Part shown: positions 8,169 to 16,035 of the stretch, piece after piece | How the letters are laid out: every line of letters starts with the position of its first letter | Position numbering within the stretch: the stretch's first letter is position 1 | Assembly: GCA_021161135.1 (NCBI GenBank) | Contig: JAGHBD010000155.1 | Coordinates: 1 to 20,595, forward strand | Length of the DNA stretch: 20,595 bases | Direction of reading: 5' to 3' | Source: Thermoplasmata archaeon | GTDB lineage: Archaea; Thermoplasmatota; E2; UBA202; JdFR-43 | Program-made: the position numbers and the translations under genes | The notes under the pieces: generated by a model | The model's input: only the letters and a program-made list of their open reading frames with translations | What the model was told of the DNA's origin: nothing | The model's database searches: none

Positions 8169-9348
8169 AGACGCTAAGATTCCTCTCCAACCTCTTTAAT
8201 TTTCTGTCCATCCTCTCAATCATTTTACTCGCAATTTCCACCAGAAGATGAAGATACTCTTCACTTCCATATATATTTCCATCTTTTCCAAGAGGACAAT
8301 CTATCCTCTCTGTACTCAAAATTTCCACAACTATATCACCATTTATTGCTTTTATTGACGAATATTTAAAACCACTCTGATTGGCTACATTAAGAAGTTT
8401 CCTTGCACTTGCCATTGAAATTGCATGAACATGTATTATGGGCGATTGCACCAGAAACCATATTTCTCCTTTGCTACTTTTTTTCAGTGCTTTTATCGCA
8501 TCTTCATAGCCAATGCCATTATGCCATTTACCCAAAAACTTTGCTTTTCTTTTCTGACCCACTGAAGGTATCTCAAGAATTGCTATCCTGCCGGAGCAAC
8601 TACTTGTAGTGTAATAATCGCTGATGCTGTTTATTTTATTTACAATTGGTATAATTTTTTCATCCACCTCGCCCTTTTCCATTGCTTCATGCAGCGACTT
8701 TATTGCCTTTCTTCTTGCTTCTATAAATCTTGAGTTCAACTTTTTTGCTTCCTCACTTAACTGAAATAAAATTTCCTTAAATTCTCCCCTTTTTATTCCT
8801 ATTGCCCCTGCGACACCCATCAGAATGCCAGCTATGCTATCTGCAATCAAATCCCACATTGTATTCTGCAGGCTTATCTGCGCCAACGGCTTGCCGCCTG
8901 AAAAAATTTGGTCAGAGACAAATTCTGCTATCTCCCACAATGCTCCCATGGCTATTGTAAAAATCACTATGAAGAAGCCCATCATCACCAAATCCATGTG
9001 GATGCGGGGAGAGAAAACATCTATGACATATACTGCAATCAGAGCGAAAAATGCTACTATGGCAGAAGCCAAGAAGTGAGCAATTTTATCGTAGTATGGC
9101 AATGAGTAAAGATGGAGGACACCCCCCCATATATGGAGGGAGATGGCGAAGACAAGAAGAAATTCTATCAGCCAGTGAACAGAAAAATGAATGTTTCTTT
9201 TTATTATAACTGGCGAGATGGAGAGGAGGAAACCAAAAAAACATGCAAATGCCCAGAGCCATTCAGCCCGCCATATATTCCATATTCCCATTGCAAAAAG
9301 TATTGCTTCCATCACTCTGGAAAGAAGAATCCATAATCTTTTTTCCAT
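8149..9348 (-). CDS. taw3: Fusion: YjdF/DUF2238-like membrane domain + tRNA wybutosine-synthesizing protein 3 (Taw3/TYW3)
   Basis: A 399-aa protein from ATG 9348; a TTG at 9363 is in frame, but the TATA-like box at 9371-9379 fits a leaderless start at 9348. Residues about 5-185 form some six membrane helices with the DUF2238 landmarks YYDKIAHF (85-92), GALWEIAEF (135-143) and MWDLIADSIAGILMG (164-178). After a short charged linker, residues about 206-395 are a complete TYW3 domain: TTSSCSGRI (247-255), GKWHNGIG (273-280), QSPIIHVHA (301-309), SGFKYSSIKA and VVEILSTER. TYW3/Taw3 is the SAM-dependent N4-methylase of wyosine-type bases at G37 of tRNA-Phe and is normally a soluble protein of about 200-250 aa. 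The frame is continuous, with no stop between the domains. Linking a tRNA modification enzyme to the membrane is unexpected. Confidence 0.85.
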   Translation of the reverse strand: MEKRLWILLSRVMEAILFAMGIWNIWRAEWLWAFACFFGFLLSISPVIIKRNIHFSVHWLIEFLLVFAISLHIWGGVLHLYSLPYYDKIAHFLASAIVAFFALIAVYVIDVFSPRIHMDLVMMGFFIVIFTIAMGALWEIAEFVSDQIFSGGKPLAQISLQNTMWDLIADSIAGILMGVAGAIGIKRGEFKEILFQLSEEAKKLNSRFIEARRKAIKSLHEAMEKGEVDEKIIPIVNKINSISDYYTTSSCSGRIAILEIPSVGQKRKAKFLGKWHNGIGYEDAIKALKKSSKGEIWFLVQSPIIHVHAISMASARKLLNVANQSGFKYSSIKAINGDIVVEILSTERIDCPLGKDGNIYGSEEYLHLLVEIASKMIERMDRKLKRLERNLSVFKVHPQ

Positions 9349-9370
9349 AAGATAGAAAATCAATATGTCT

Positions 9371-9379
9371 TATATTAAT
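9371..9379 (-). promoter_or_regulatory. TATA-like box for the membrane-TYW3 gene
   Basis: On the minus strand the box reads ATTAATATA, centred about 27 nt upstream of ATG 9348. It supports 9348 over the TTG at 9363, which would lie upstream of the predicted transcript start. Confidence 0.45.
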
Positions 9380-9456
9380 GTTGAAGCTCCATTGCGCTAT
9401 GATTTTGTTTATTAAGCATGTTTTTAATTTTCTTAAAATGCAGACTTCAAAACTTT

Positions 9457-9464
9457 CTTAAATT
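9457..9464 (+). promoter_or_regulatory. Possible TATA-like box for the DUF3068 gene
   Basis: CTTAAATT centred about 22 nt before ATG 9483 in a T/A-rich divergent intergenic region. A second TA-rich patch at 9466-9475 is too close to the ATG for a leaderless start, so this assignment is tentative. Confidence 0.3.
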
Positions 9465-9482
9465 GTTTTAATATACTTCTTT

Positions 9483-11699
9483 ATGAAAAAGAGGGATTTG
9501 CTGGTAATAGTGGCTATAATATTCTTCATTATTTCGCCATCTCTCGCTTTTTACATTACACCATCAATGAAAAGGTTGCCCAAGGATTTGAACAAAGTTA
9601 TTTACTACGATGGAAAATTATCGATATTTAATGAAAATACGCTGGAAATGGAGCAAAAAGACATAAGAATCACAAGATATGTAAGGGCACTTGGAGAAGA
9701 AGATGGAGTTCTTATTGTTAGGGAGGATATTGAAGTGAAGGATAAAAAAACTAATGAGGAGTTGCCGGAATTCGGAATGACAAAAGTATATGGCATCAAC
9801 CCCCACACCACAGAAAATATTGCTGGTTATGGCGATTTGGACAGGCTGGGGCAATGGCTTTTCCCTGTTGGTGTAAAAAAGAAAAATTATCTTGTGTGGA
9901 ATACGGATCTCGATGATGCATGTAAAGCTGGCTACATAGAGCCAGATGAAGCTGTATCTGTTGCCCATTATATGGGTGAAGAAAAGAGGGCGGGTATAAA
10001 GACATATAAATATTATGGCTCACAGGAGAATATTTTTGTTGGTTATCTTCCAACATTGCCAGAAGCTAAAATGTATTATAGTGGAGAAATTTTTGCATGG
10101 GTTGAGCCAAATACAGGCACCATAGTTGATCTGCAGAAACATGTAAGCCAGTATGCTGCTTTTCCTGACCTCCATAAAATGCCCTCCAATCTCAATATGA
10201 GTGTTTATCTGAAAGGTATCGTTACCATACTCAACACCACAAATGCACAGTATGAGAAATATAATGTCACTATATGCAATCATGTTGAAGTGGAAAATAC
10301 AACAGATGAATATTACCTTGTGAAAAATGAAGTTATTGCAACAGATGAATATGGAAAGAAAATAGATGAATTATGTTCTGTTTCAGTAGATGCTATAGAT
10401 CCATATACGATGGAATATGTGGAAATGCTGAGTGATAAAAGGGGAGCGATGACTTTTCCGATAGGAATAGAGAAGAAAGATTATCTTCTGTGGGATTCAA
10501 ATATAAACAATGTGACAGTTGCAGAATATAAAGGCGAGGAAGAAATAGCGGGACTTAAGGTTTATAAATTTGTATCTGAGATAAAAAATTATTACATAGG
10601 TGAGCAGAGTATAGATGGATTGAGTGATAGGAGCGTATCCTTATATTATGATGGTAATACAACATACTATGTTGAACCGACTTCAGGAGGGATAGCATAT
10701 GTTGAGAAGGAAGGACAGGTAAGTGCTGTTTTTCCTGATTTGCATACGATACCGGAGAATTTTGCTGGAGAAGTAAAAATGGAAGGCAAATTATGGATTT
10801 TCTCGCAAGAGAAAGACATAGAGATGGATAGAAAGCTTAAGGTGGAAAAGGTTTATTGGGAAGATGGTAAAAAAGTGCTAGTTATAAGGGACGAAACTAC
10901 AACATATGATAAAAAAACAGGAGAAAAAATAGATATGGCTTGCAAAACAGAATACCATGGCATATATGCGGATACAGCAGAAGAGGCAAGAAATTATGGA
11001 GACATGGAGAGAGAGGGAATATACACATTTCCTCTAGGCACGGAAAAAAGAGACTATATTATGTGGAATACTGAAATAAATGCTCCTTCTCCTGTTCAAT
11101 TTGTGAGAGAGGAGGATCACAACGGCATACATACATATTTATTTGAAACCAGGGAGGATAGAATAGTTAAAGATACAACACTTGGAATGCCCCTAAATGT
11201 GAGATATATAACCACAACTCGCTACTGGGTGGAGCCAAACACAGGGCTTATAATAGATATGGAAAAAGAATCAGTGAAGAAAATAAACGTTTTAGATGCA
11301 TTGCTTGGTGTAAGAGGCATCTTCTGGTTCGATGTGTACAAGCTCTCATTACACTTTCCAGAGAAAACCCAGCAAGAGATGGCGGAAAAAGCGGAGCAAA
11401 TGATGGAGTTGATTAAACTTTCTAATTCAAAGGTTCCTGCCCTCAAAATACATGTTGAAACCTCTGATATAATAAAAAGTATAGAAAATGCCAAAATGCT
11501 CAAAAAACAAATTGAAAAATTATCTGGCAAGAAGGTTAAGGTTGTTGATTTAACATATTGGATGACGGAGCACTCGGTAAATGAAATGATTAATGAGGCA
11601 AAAAAGGCAACATTCCTACTCTATTTCATGCAGATTATTCTACCTGCTTTCCTCATTCTGCTTGGTCTCATAATGATTGCTGCTTGGCTAAGAAGGTAG
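9483..11699 (+). CDS. Cell-surface protein with three DUF3068 (PorA-like) repeats
   Basis: A 738-aa protein with an N-terminal hydrophobic helix (about 6-26), a large presumably external part and a C-terminal helix (about 711-736) ending in RR. Three units of about 190 residues begin near 32, 233 and 423. Each has a FP-[VIL]-G...K..Y..W-[ND]-[TS] block (127-141, 325-339, 516-530) and a VEP block (WVEPNTG 206-212, YVEPTSG 396-402, WVEPNTG 582-588). FPDLH marks the first two unit boundaries (227, 417). These blocks match what I know of DUF3068, called the porin PorA family in actinobacteria and also found in archaea; a porin role is not implied. Residues 625-700 form a helical spacer. Orientation outside the cell is inferred. 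The stop abuts the thrS stop with no gap. Confidence 0.8.
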   Translation: MKKRDLLVIVAIIFFIISPSLAFYITPSMKRLPKDLNKVIYYDGKLSIFNENTLEMEQKDIRITRYVRALGEEDGVLIVREDIEVKDKKTNEELPEFGMTKVYGINPHTTENIAGYGDLDRLGQWLFPVGVKKKNYLVWNTDLDDACKAGYIEPDEAVSVAHYMGEEKRAGIKTYKYYGSQENIFVGYLPTLPEAKMYYSGEIFAWVEPNTGTIVDLQKHVSQYAAFPDLHKMPSNLNMSVYLKGIVTILNTTNAQYEKYNVTICNHVEVENTTDEYYLVKNEVIATDEYGKKIDELCSVSVDAIDPYTMEYVEMLSDKRGAMTFPIGIEKKDYLLWDSNINNVTVAEYKGEEEIAGLKVYKFVSEIKNYYIGEQSIDGLSDRSVSLYYDGNTTYYVEPTSGGIAYVEKEGQVSAVFPDLHTIPENFAGEVKMEGKLWIFSQEKDIEMDRKLKVEKVYWEDGKKVLVIRDETTTYDKKTGEKIDMACKTEYHGIYADTAEEARNYGDMEREGIYTFPLGTEKRDYIMWNTEINAPSPVQFVREEDHNGIHTYLFETREDRIVKDTTLGMPLNVRYITTTRYWVEPNTGLIIDMEKESVKKINVLDALLGVRGIFWFDVYKLSLHFPEKTQQEMAEKAEQMMELIKLSNSKVPALKIHVETSDIIKSIENAKMLKKQIEKLSGKKVKVVDLTYWMTEHSVNEMINEAKKATFLLYFMQIILPAFLILLGLIMIAAWLRR

Positions 11700-13502
11700 T
11701 TATCTAAACTTTGCCCTCATGCTGAGCATCATTGGAAGGGGCAGGGGACGGAAGGGATACCCCCTCATTTTTTCTTCTATTATCCCATTTAGCTGTTCTA
11801 TCGTCACTTCCTTATTATCGCATTTAAATCTATAGCGAGGCGAAAAAACACCTTGCTTTTCCTTTTCTCCATAGACTATTATAATAGGCACCCATTCTTT
11901 TTCAGCCTCCCTTATTTTCTTCGATACACTGGCATCTCTATCGTCTATATCCACTCTTGCTTTTATTTTTTCAGCTAATTTTCTACAATCTTTGATATAT
12001 TCCTCACTTACTGGTATGAGGCGAACTTGAGTGGGGGAGAGCCAGAAAGGAAGGGATGCTTTCTCTCCTTTTTGCATTTTAAGCGCTTCTTTCTCAAGTA
12101 AGGCACATACACATCTATCTATTCCTCCAGATATGGAAGCGTGGAGAAGATACGGGTATTTCTTCTCATTATTTTCATCGATATATGTTATATCAAATGA
12201 TTTTGGATTTTCAACATCTATTTGAACAGTCGATAAAGCAAATGCCTTGCCAACAGAGTCATTCATATTTATCTCAAATTTCATTACAAAATAGAAATAT
12301 CTTTTATCCCACATTTCAACAAGCACAGGTTTCCCCCATGCTTTTACAAGCTCGATGGCAAAATCACGGTGTTTTTCAAAGAAATCTCTCACAAACCTGA
12401 TTGCAATCTCTCCTTCTATTTCAATAATCTTTGCCCATTCCAATGATAGCATGAACTGCCGGCGAAATTCCTGCAGCGCCTGCTCCTCATCCTTGCAAAT
12501 TGTGTGCATATCGGGCATTGTGAAAGCTCTCAGCCTCTTTATTCCCACAACTTCTCCATGTTGCTCCTTACGGAAGGATCTGGCGAGCTCAAAAAGGCGG
12601 AGCGGGAGATTTCTGTAAGAAATAATCATATCCTTTGCCATCAGGTACTGGCCGAAACAGGCAGCAAAACGGAGGAAAAGTTCTTTTCCCTTATCCGCCT
12701 TTACTCTATATTGGCGTGCTGGGAATTTTTTTATGTATTTGCTAAGTGCAGGATGATTTACATCATACATTATCGGCGTCTCAACTTCCATTGCTCCCAG
12801 TGAAAGACACATTTCCTCTACTTTTTCCTCAAGAAGCCGTTTTATGAGATACCCTTTTGGATACCATCTCATGTTGCCGTAGTCAGAGCCAGGTTCATAG
12901 TCAACGAGTTCATGCTCAACCATTAACTTTATGTGCGCAGGTTGCTTATCCACCTTTCTACTTCCAAATGCTTCATATTCATAAAATTTCCTTAACCCTT
13001 CATAGCCAGTAAAATCGAACTTCTCTGCTTCAATAAGCTCTCCATCTGGAGTAAGGATATACCACTCTGATTTAACTTCCTCCTTTTCTTCCTCCTCTTT
13101 CTTGCATTCCACTTGTCTCGATAGCTCTGCCAAAGGATGTCCTTTGCAACTTATTTTGAAAGCTTTATACCATCCAAATGGAGCATGCTTAACATTATAT
13201 TCCTCTTTAAGCTCCTTTTCTATAGCATGAAGTATTTCCATTGCTTTCTGAGGCGAAGCGAGGTTGCTTGAGAGATGTGCGTATGGATAAAGAAGGATAT
13301 TCCTTGTATTCAGCATTTCTGCCACATTTTTTATTTCCTCAACCGCTTTCCCATGCCATTCATCTTCCTCCTCAACAGAAATAAAAGCAACAAGTGCCTC
13401 TTCCATGCCATCTTTTTTCCTTTCCGCTTCCTCTGCCCTTTCTATCGCTTTCTCCTTTACCTCATATTCTATGTAGTCAGCATGAATGAATAAAATTTTC
13501 AT
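11700..13502 (-). CDS. thrS: Threonyl-tRNA synthetase, archaeal type
   Basis: Charges tRNA-Thr. The 600 aa start with the archaeal editing domain (1-130; KHAPFGWYKAFKISCKGHPLAELS at 105-128), which removes Ser-tRNA-Thr and resembles D-aminoacyl-tRNA deacylase. A Lys/Glu-rich linker (134-145) leads to the class II core (about 185-485): motif 2 around FELARSFRKEQHG (304-316) and motif 3 SGGIDRCVCALLE (458-470). C282, H333 and H454 are in the positions of the Zn2+ ligands that recognise threonine. The anticodon-binding domain follows (about 487-600). The length is normal, and the editing domain is present in the same chain, unlike some crenarchaea that split it. A TATA-like box lies 20-30 nt upstream, with no SD. 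Confidence 0.97.
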   Translation of the reverse strand: MKILFIHADYIEYEVKEKAIERAEEAERKKDGMEEALVAFISVEEEDEWHGKAVEEIKNVAEMLNTRNILLYPYAHLSSNLASPQKAMEILHAIEKELKEEYNVKHAPFGWYKAFKISCKGHPLAELSRQVECKKEEEEKEEVKSEWYILTPDGELIEAEKFDFTGYEGLRKFYEYEAFGSRKVDKQPAHIKLMVEHELVDYEPGSDYGNMRWYPKGYLIKRLLEEKVEEMCLSLGAMEVETPIMYDVNHPALSKYIKKFPARQYRVKADKGKELFLRFAACFGQYLMAKDMIISYRNLPLRLFELARSFRKEQHGEVVGIKRLRAFTMPDMHTICKDEEQALQEFRRQFMLSLEWAKIIEIEGEIAIRFVRDFFEKHRDFAIELVKAWGKPVLVEMWDKRYFYFVMKFEINMNDSVGKAFALSTVQIDVENPKSFDITYIDENNEKKYPYLLHASISGGIDRCVCALLEKEALKMQKGEKASLPFWLSPTQVRLIPVSEEYIKDCRKLAEKIKARVDIDDRDASVSKKIREAEKEWVPIIIVYGEKEKQGVFSPRYRFKCDNKEVTIEQLNGIIEEKMRGYPFRPLPLPMMLSMRAKFR

Positions 13503-13520
13503 GAGAATAAAAAGGGCAAG

Positions 13521-13536
13521 ATATAAAAATTTATAT
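13521..13536. promoter_or_regulatory. Palindromic double TATA-like element upstream of thrS
   Basis: ATATAAA-AA-TTTATAT is a perfect 7-bp inverted repeat with a 2-nt centre. On the minus strand the proximal half is centred about 22 nt and the distal half about 31 nt upstream of the thrS ATG at 13502, fitting leaderless transcription of thrS. It may also be read from the other strand, but that side points into a region with its own TATA box for the next gene. Confidence 0.45.
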
Positions 13537-13573
13537 CCTTTGCCTCCGCAACATCCAACAAATTACTATAGCA

Positions 13574-13581
13574 TTTAAATA
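13574..13581 (+). promoter_or_regulatory. TATA box for the EamA transporter gene
   Basis: TTTAAATA centred about 23 nt before GTG 13601. Together with the lack of an SD it supports the GTG as the start of a leaderless mRNA. Confidence 0.5.
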
Positions 13582-13600
13582 TGAACGAAGAAATGCAATC

Positions 13601-14494
13601 GTGGATGAAAAGAGGGCATATGTATATGCTATTGCATCTGTTTTGATGTGGGCTACCGTTGCATCCGCTTTTAAGATAACATTACGTTATATGGAACCAT
13701 TTCATCTTCTTTTCTTCTCATGCATGGTGGCGACAATCATTCTTTTCTTTATTCTCCTCGTCTCCCACCATTTTCATGAAATATGGTATAGGAAAGCGAT
13801 ACCTCACTCCATCTTCCTTGGTTTTCTCAACCCTTTTCTTTATTACAATGTTCTTTTTCTCGCCTATGATCTCCTTCCTGCACAGGAAGCAATGACATTA
13901 AATTATATGTGGCCTATCGTGCTCACCCTCCTTTCTGTTCCACTTCTTAAACAAAAAGTTGGGGTTAAAAACATTGTCGCTCTTTTTGTTAGTTTTTTTG
14001 GTGTTATCATAATATCCACTCATGGTAATCCTCTGAGCTTTAAATTCTCCAACCCTATTGGTGTGTTTTTGGCTTTAGCAAGCACCGTTATATGGGCTAT
14101 TTTCTGGATTTTTAATGTTAGGGATAAAAGAGATGAAACAGTAAAACTTTTTCTTAATTTTTTCTTTGGAATGATTTTTATTACCATTGCCGCTATTTTT
14201 ATTGGCATTAAAGTGCCCAATATTTCCGCAATGATAGGGGCAACATACACTGGCATATTTGAGATGGCTCTCACATTTATCTTATGGCTTAAGGCATTAC
14301 AACTTGCTCCTCAAACGGCAAAAGTTAGCAATCTTATTTACCTCACTCCCTTTCTCTCCATGCTCTGCATACACTTTTTTGTAGGGGAAAAAATACTTCC
14401 CTCCACCTTTGCAGGTCTTCTTTTTATAATATCTGGTATTCTGCTACAGCAGTGGAAGGGAAATAGTATAAAAAGGAGAAGCACAAGCCACTAA
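13601..14494 (+). CDS. EamA/DMT-family transporter (10 membrane helices)
   Basis: An integral membrane protein of 297 aa with two tandem EamA domains of five helices each (about 8-135 and 150-285). The N-terminal AIASVLMWATVASAFKITLRYMEPFHLLFF and the second-half start IGVFLALASTVIWAIFWIFNVRD are typical of the drug/metabolite exporter superfamily, and PQTAKVSNLIYLTPFLSMLCIHFFVGE is the conserved end of the second repeat. Substrate cannot be told from sequence; relatives export amino acids or other metabolites. It starts at GTG 13601; nearby ATGs are out of frame. The C-terminal tail is short and basic. The tRNA-Val promoter begins 4 nt after its stop. Confidence 0.9.
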   Translation: MDEKRAYVYAIASVLMWATVASAFKITLRYMEPFHLLFFSCMVATIILFFILLVSHHFHEIWYRKAIPHSIFLGFLNPFLYYNVLFLAYDLLPAQEAMTLNYMWPIVLTLLSVPLLKQKVGVKNIVALFVSFFGVIIISTHGNPLSFKFSNPIGVFLALASTVIWAIFWIFNVRDKRDETVKLFLNFFFGMIFITIAAIFIGIKVPNISAMIGATYTGIFEMALTFILWLKALQLAPQTAKVSNLIYLTPFLSMLCIHFFVGEKILPSTFAGLLFIISGILLQQWKGNSIKRRSTSH

Positions 14495-14498
14495 AACA

Positions 14499-14506
14499 TT
14501 TAAAAA
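14499..14506 (+). promoter_or_regulatory. TATA box of tRNA-Val
   Basis: TTTAAAAA centred about 24 nt before the tRNA 5' end at 14527, and 5 nt after the stop of the EamA gene. Confidence 0.55.
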
Positions 14507-14526
14507 CGAAATAGTATTTTCTTTTG

Positions 14527-14599
14527 GGGCTCGTGGTCTAGGGGTTATGACGTCGCCTTGACGAGGCGAAGGTCCCCGGTTCGAATCCGGGCGAGCCCA
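14527..14599 (+). tRNA. tRNA-Val (GAC)
   Basis: A full 73-nt cloverleaf. The acceptor stem is GGGCTCG/CGAGCCC, the D arm GTCTAGGGGTTATGAC, the anticodon stem TCGCC/GGCGA with loop TTGACGA (anticodon GAC), a 5-nt variable loop follows, and the T arm is CCCGG-TTCGAAT-CCGGG. The discriminator is A at 14599. CCA is not encoded, so it must be added afterwards; no intron is present. GAC reads the GTC and GTT valine codons. Confidence 0.96.
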
Positions 14600-14610
14600 C
14601 TTCACAACAA

Positions 14611-14620
14611 AAAATAAATA
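14611..14620 (+). promoter_or_regulatory. TATA-like box for the FAD dehydrogenase gene
   Basis: AAAATAAATA centred about 22 nt before ATG 14638 in the 38-nt gap after the tRNA. No SD precedes the ATG. Read-through from the tRNA promoter is the alternative. Confidence 0.35.
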
Positions 14621-14637
14621 AAGTATGCTTTTCCATT

Positions 14638-16035
14638 ATGGAACAAATTGTTATTGACAAACTTCATGATATTTTGAGCAGTGATAGAATTTTCACAGAT
14701 AAGGCAGATTTATATGCTTATGGTTTTGACGCCTCTATTCATCATGCAACGCCGGATATAGTGGTAAAGCCTAAAAGTAGCGAAGAAGTGGAAGAGATTG
14801 TAAAAATAGCCAATGAGTATGGCGTACCTGTTGTGGCAAGGGGGGCGGGCACAGCACTGTGCGGGCAGGCGGTGCCGATACACGGCGGCATATTGCTTGA
14901 TATGACAGGAATGAATAAAATAAAGGAGATAAGAGTGGAGGATTTGTACTGTGTGGTGGAGCCCGGCGTCATATACGCAAAACTTAACGAGGCTTTAGCA
15001 AAATATGGCTTTTTCTTTCCGCCTACGCCTGGAAGCGGGGATGTATGCACCATTGGCGGGATGATAGCTGTAAATGCATCTGGTATGAGGGCAATAAAAT
15101 ATGGAGCTACCCGTGACTATGTTTTGGGCTTGGAAATTGTTTTTCCGTATGGCAGAGTAAGATTTGGAAGCAAAACACTGAAAAATTCTGCTGGCTATCA
15201 GGTTGAACGCCTCATCGTTGGTTCGGAAGGAACGCTGGGTATAATAACAGAAGCAACCCTCCGCATCTCCCCTTTGCCTGAAAAAAGGGCAGTTGCCCTC
15301 GCTTCCTTCAATGATGTTGTTAAAGCTGGCGAAGGTGTGGCGGCGATAATAGCAAGTGGAATGATTCCTTCAGCCCTCGAAATAATGGATAAGGTATGCA
15401 TTGAGGCAGTGAAAAAGGCGATGGGCATTGATTTGCCAGATGCCGAGGCATTGCTACTCATAGAGGTTGATGGAAAAGCAGGAGAAGTAAGGGAAAGTAT
15501 AGAAAAGGTTGCTAAAATTTTGGAGGGTAAAGCAAGTCAAATTGAATTTACAGATGATGAAGAAAGAATGGCTGAATTATGGAGAGGAAGGAAAGGTGTG
15601 CTTCCATCGCTCTCCAGATATGGTGAAGATATGGTTTCCGTCAGCTTAGCCGATGATATGAGCGTTCCTATTTCAAAAGTTCCTTATGCCATAAAGGAAT
15701 TTCAGGAGATAGCAAAGAAGTATGGTATAATTGTGGGAACATATGGTCATGCAGGAGATGGAAATTTGCACACCAAGGTTCTCATAAATCCAAAAAGCCC
15801 GGATGCATGGCAGAGGGCGGAGAAGGCGGTAGATAAAATTTATAAAGCTGTTAATCGCCTCGGCGGCATAGCGAGTGGAGAGCATGGTATTGGCATTACA
15901 AAAGCGCCGTGGATTAATGGAGATATAGAAACAATGGAAAGAATAAAAGCAGCAATAGATCCAAAAAATATCATGAATCCTGGTAAAATGGAGCAATGGA
16001 GGAAAAGCATAATAGCTTATCTCAGGTATAGATAA
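14638..16035 (+). CDS. FAD-linked 2-hydroxyacid (lactate/glycolate) dehydrogenase, GlcD-like
   Basis: A 465-aa flavoprotein of the PCMH/VAO type. The FAD_binding_4 domain (about 38-215) has VARGAGTALCGQAVP (67-80), PPTPGSGDVCTIGGMIAVNASG (128-149) and RLIVGSEGTLGIITEATL (191-208). The FAD-oxidase C-terminal domain follows, with the active-site-type GHAGDGNLH near residue 370 and SGEHGIGITK near 418, closing with DPKNIMNPGKM. Members oxidise D-lactate, glycolate or related acids and pass electrons to quinone or another acceptor; the exact substrate is not visible. No Fe-S (CCG-type) domain is attached and no partner subunit lies next door, so it resembles stand-alone D-lactate dehydrogenases. 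The stop is directly followed, with no gap, by the stop of the minus-strand HD gene. Confidence 0.9.
   Translation: MEQIVIDKLHDILSSDRIFTDKADLYAYGFDASIHHATPDIVVKPKSSEEVEEIVKIANEYGVPVVARGAGTALCGQAVPIHGGILLDMTGMNKIKEIRVEDLYCVVEPGVIYAKLNEALAKYGFFFPPTPGSGDVCTIGGMIAVNASGMRAIKYGATRDYVLGLEIVFPYGRVRFGSKTLKNSAGYQVERLIVGSEGTLGIITEATLRISPLPEKRAVALASFNDVVKAGEGVAAIIASGMIPSALEIMDKVCIEAVKKAMGIDLPDAEALLLIEVDGKAGEVRESIEKVAKILEGKASQIEFTDDEERMAELWRGRKGVLPSLSRYGEDMVSVSLADDMSVPISKVPYAIKEFQEIAKKYGIIVGTYGHAGDGNLHTKVLINPKSPDAWQRAEKAVDKIYKAVNRLGGIASGEHGIGITKAPWINGDIETMERIKAAIDPKNIMNPGKMEQWRKSIIAYLRYR

Noticed and set aside
9361..9363. TTG as start of the membrane-TYW3 protein
   Set aside because: A TATA-like box at 9371-9379 is too close to it, while spacing to ATG 9348 is suitable.
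14527..14599. tRNA-Val as an integrated-element attachment site
   Set aside because: I saw no repeated tRNA 3' end and no integrase in the window.
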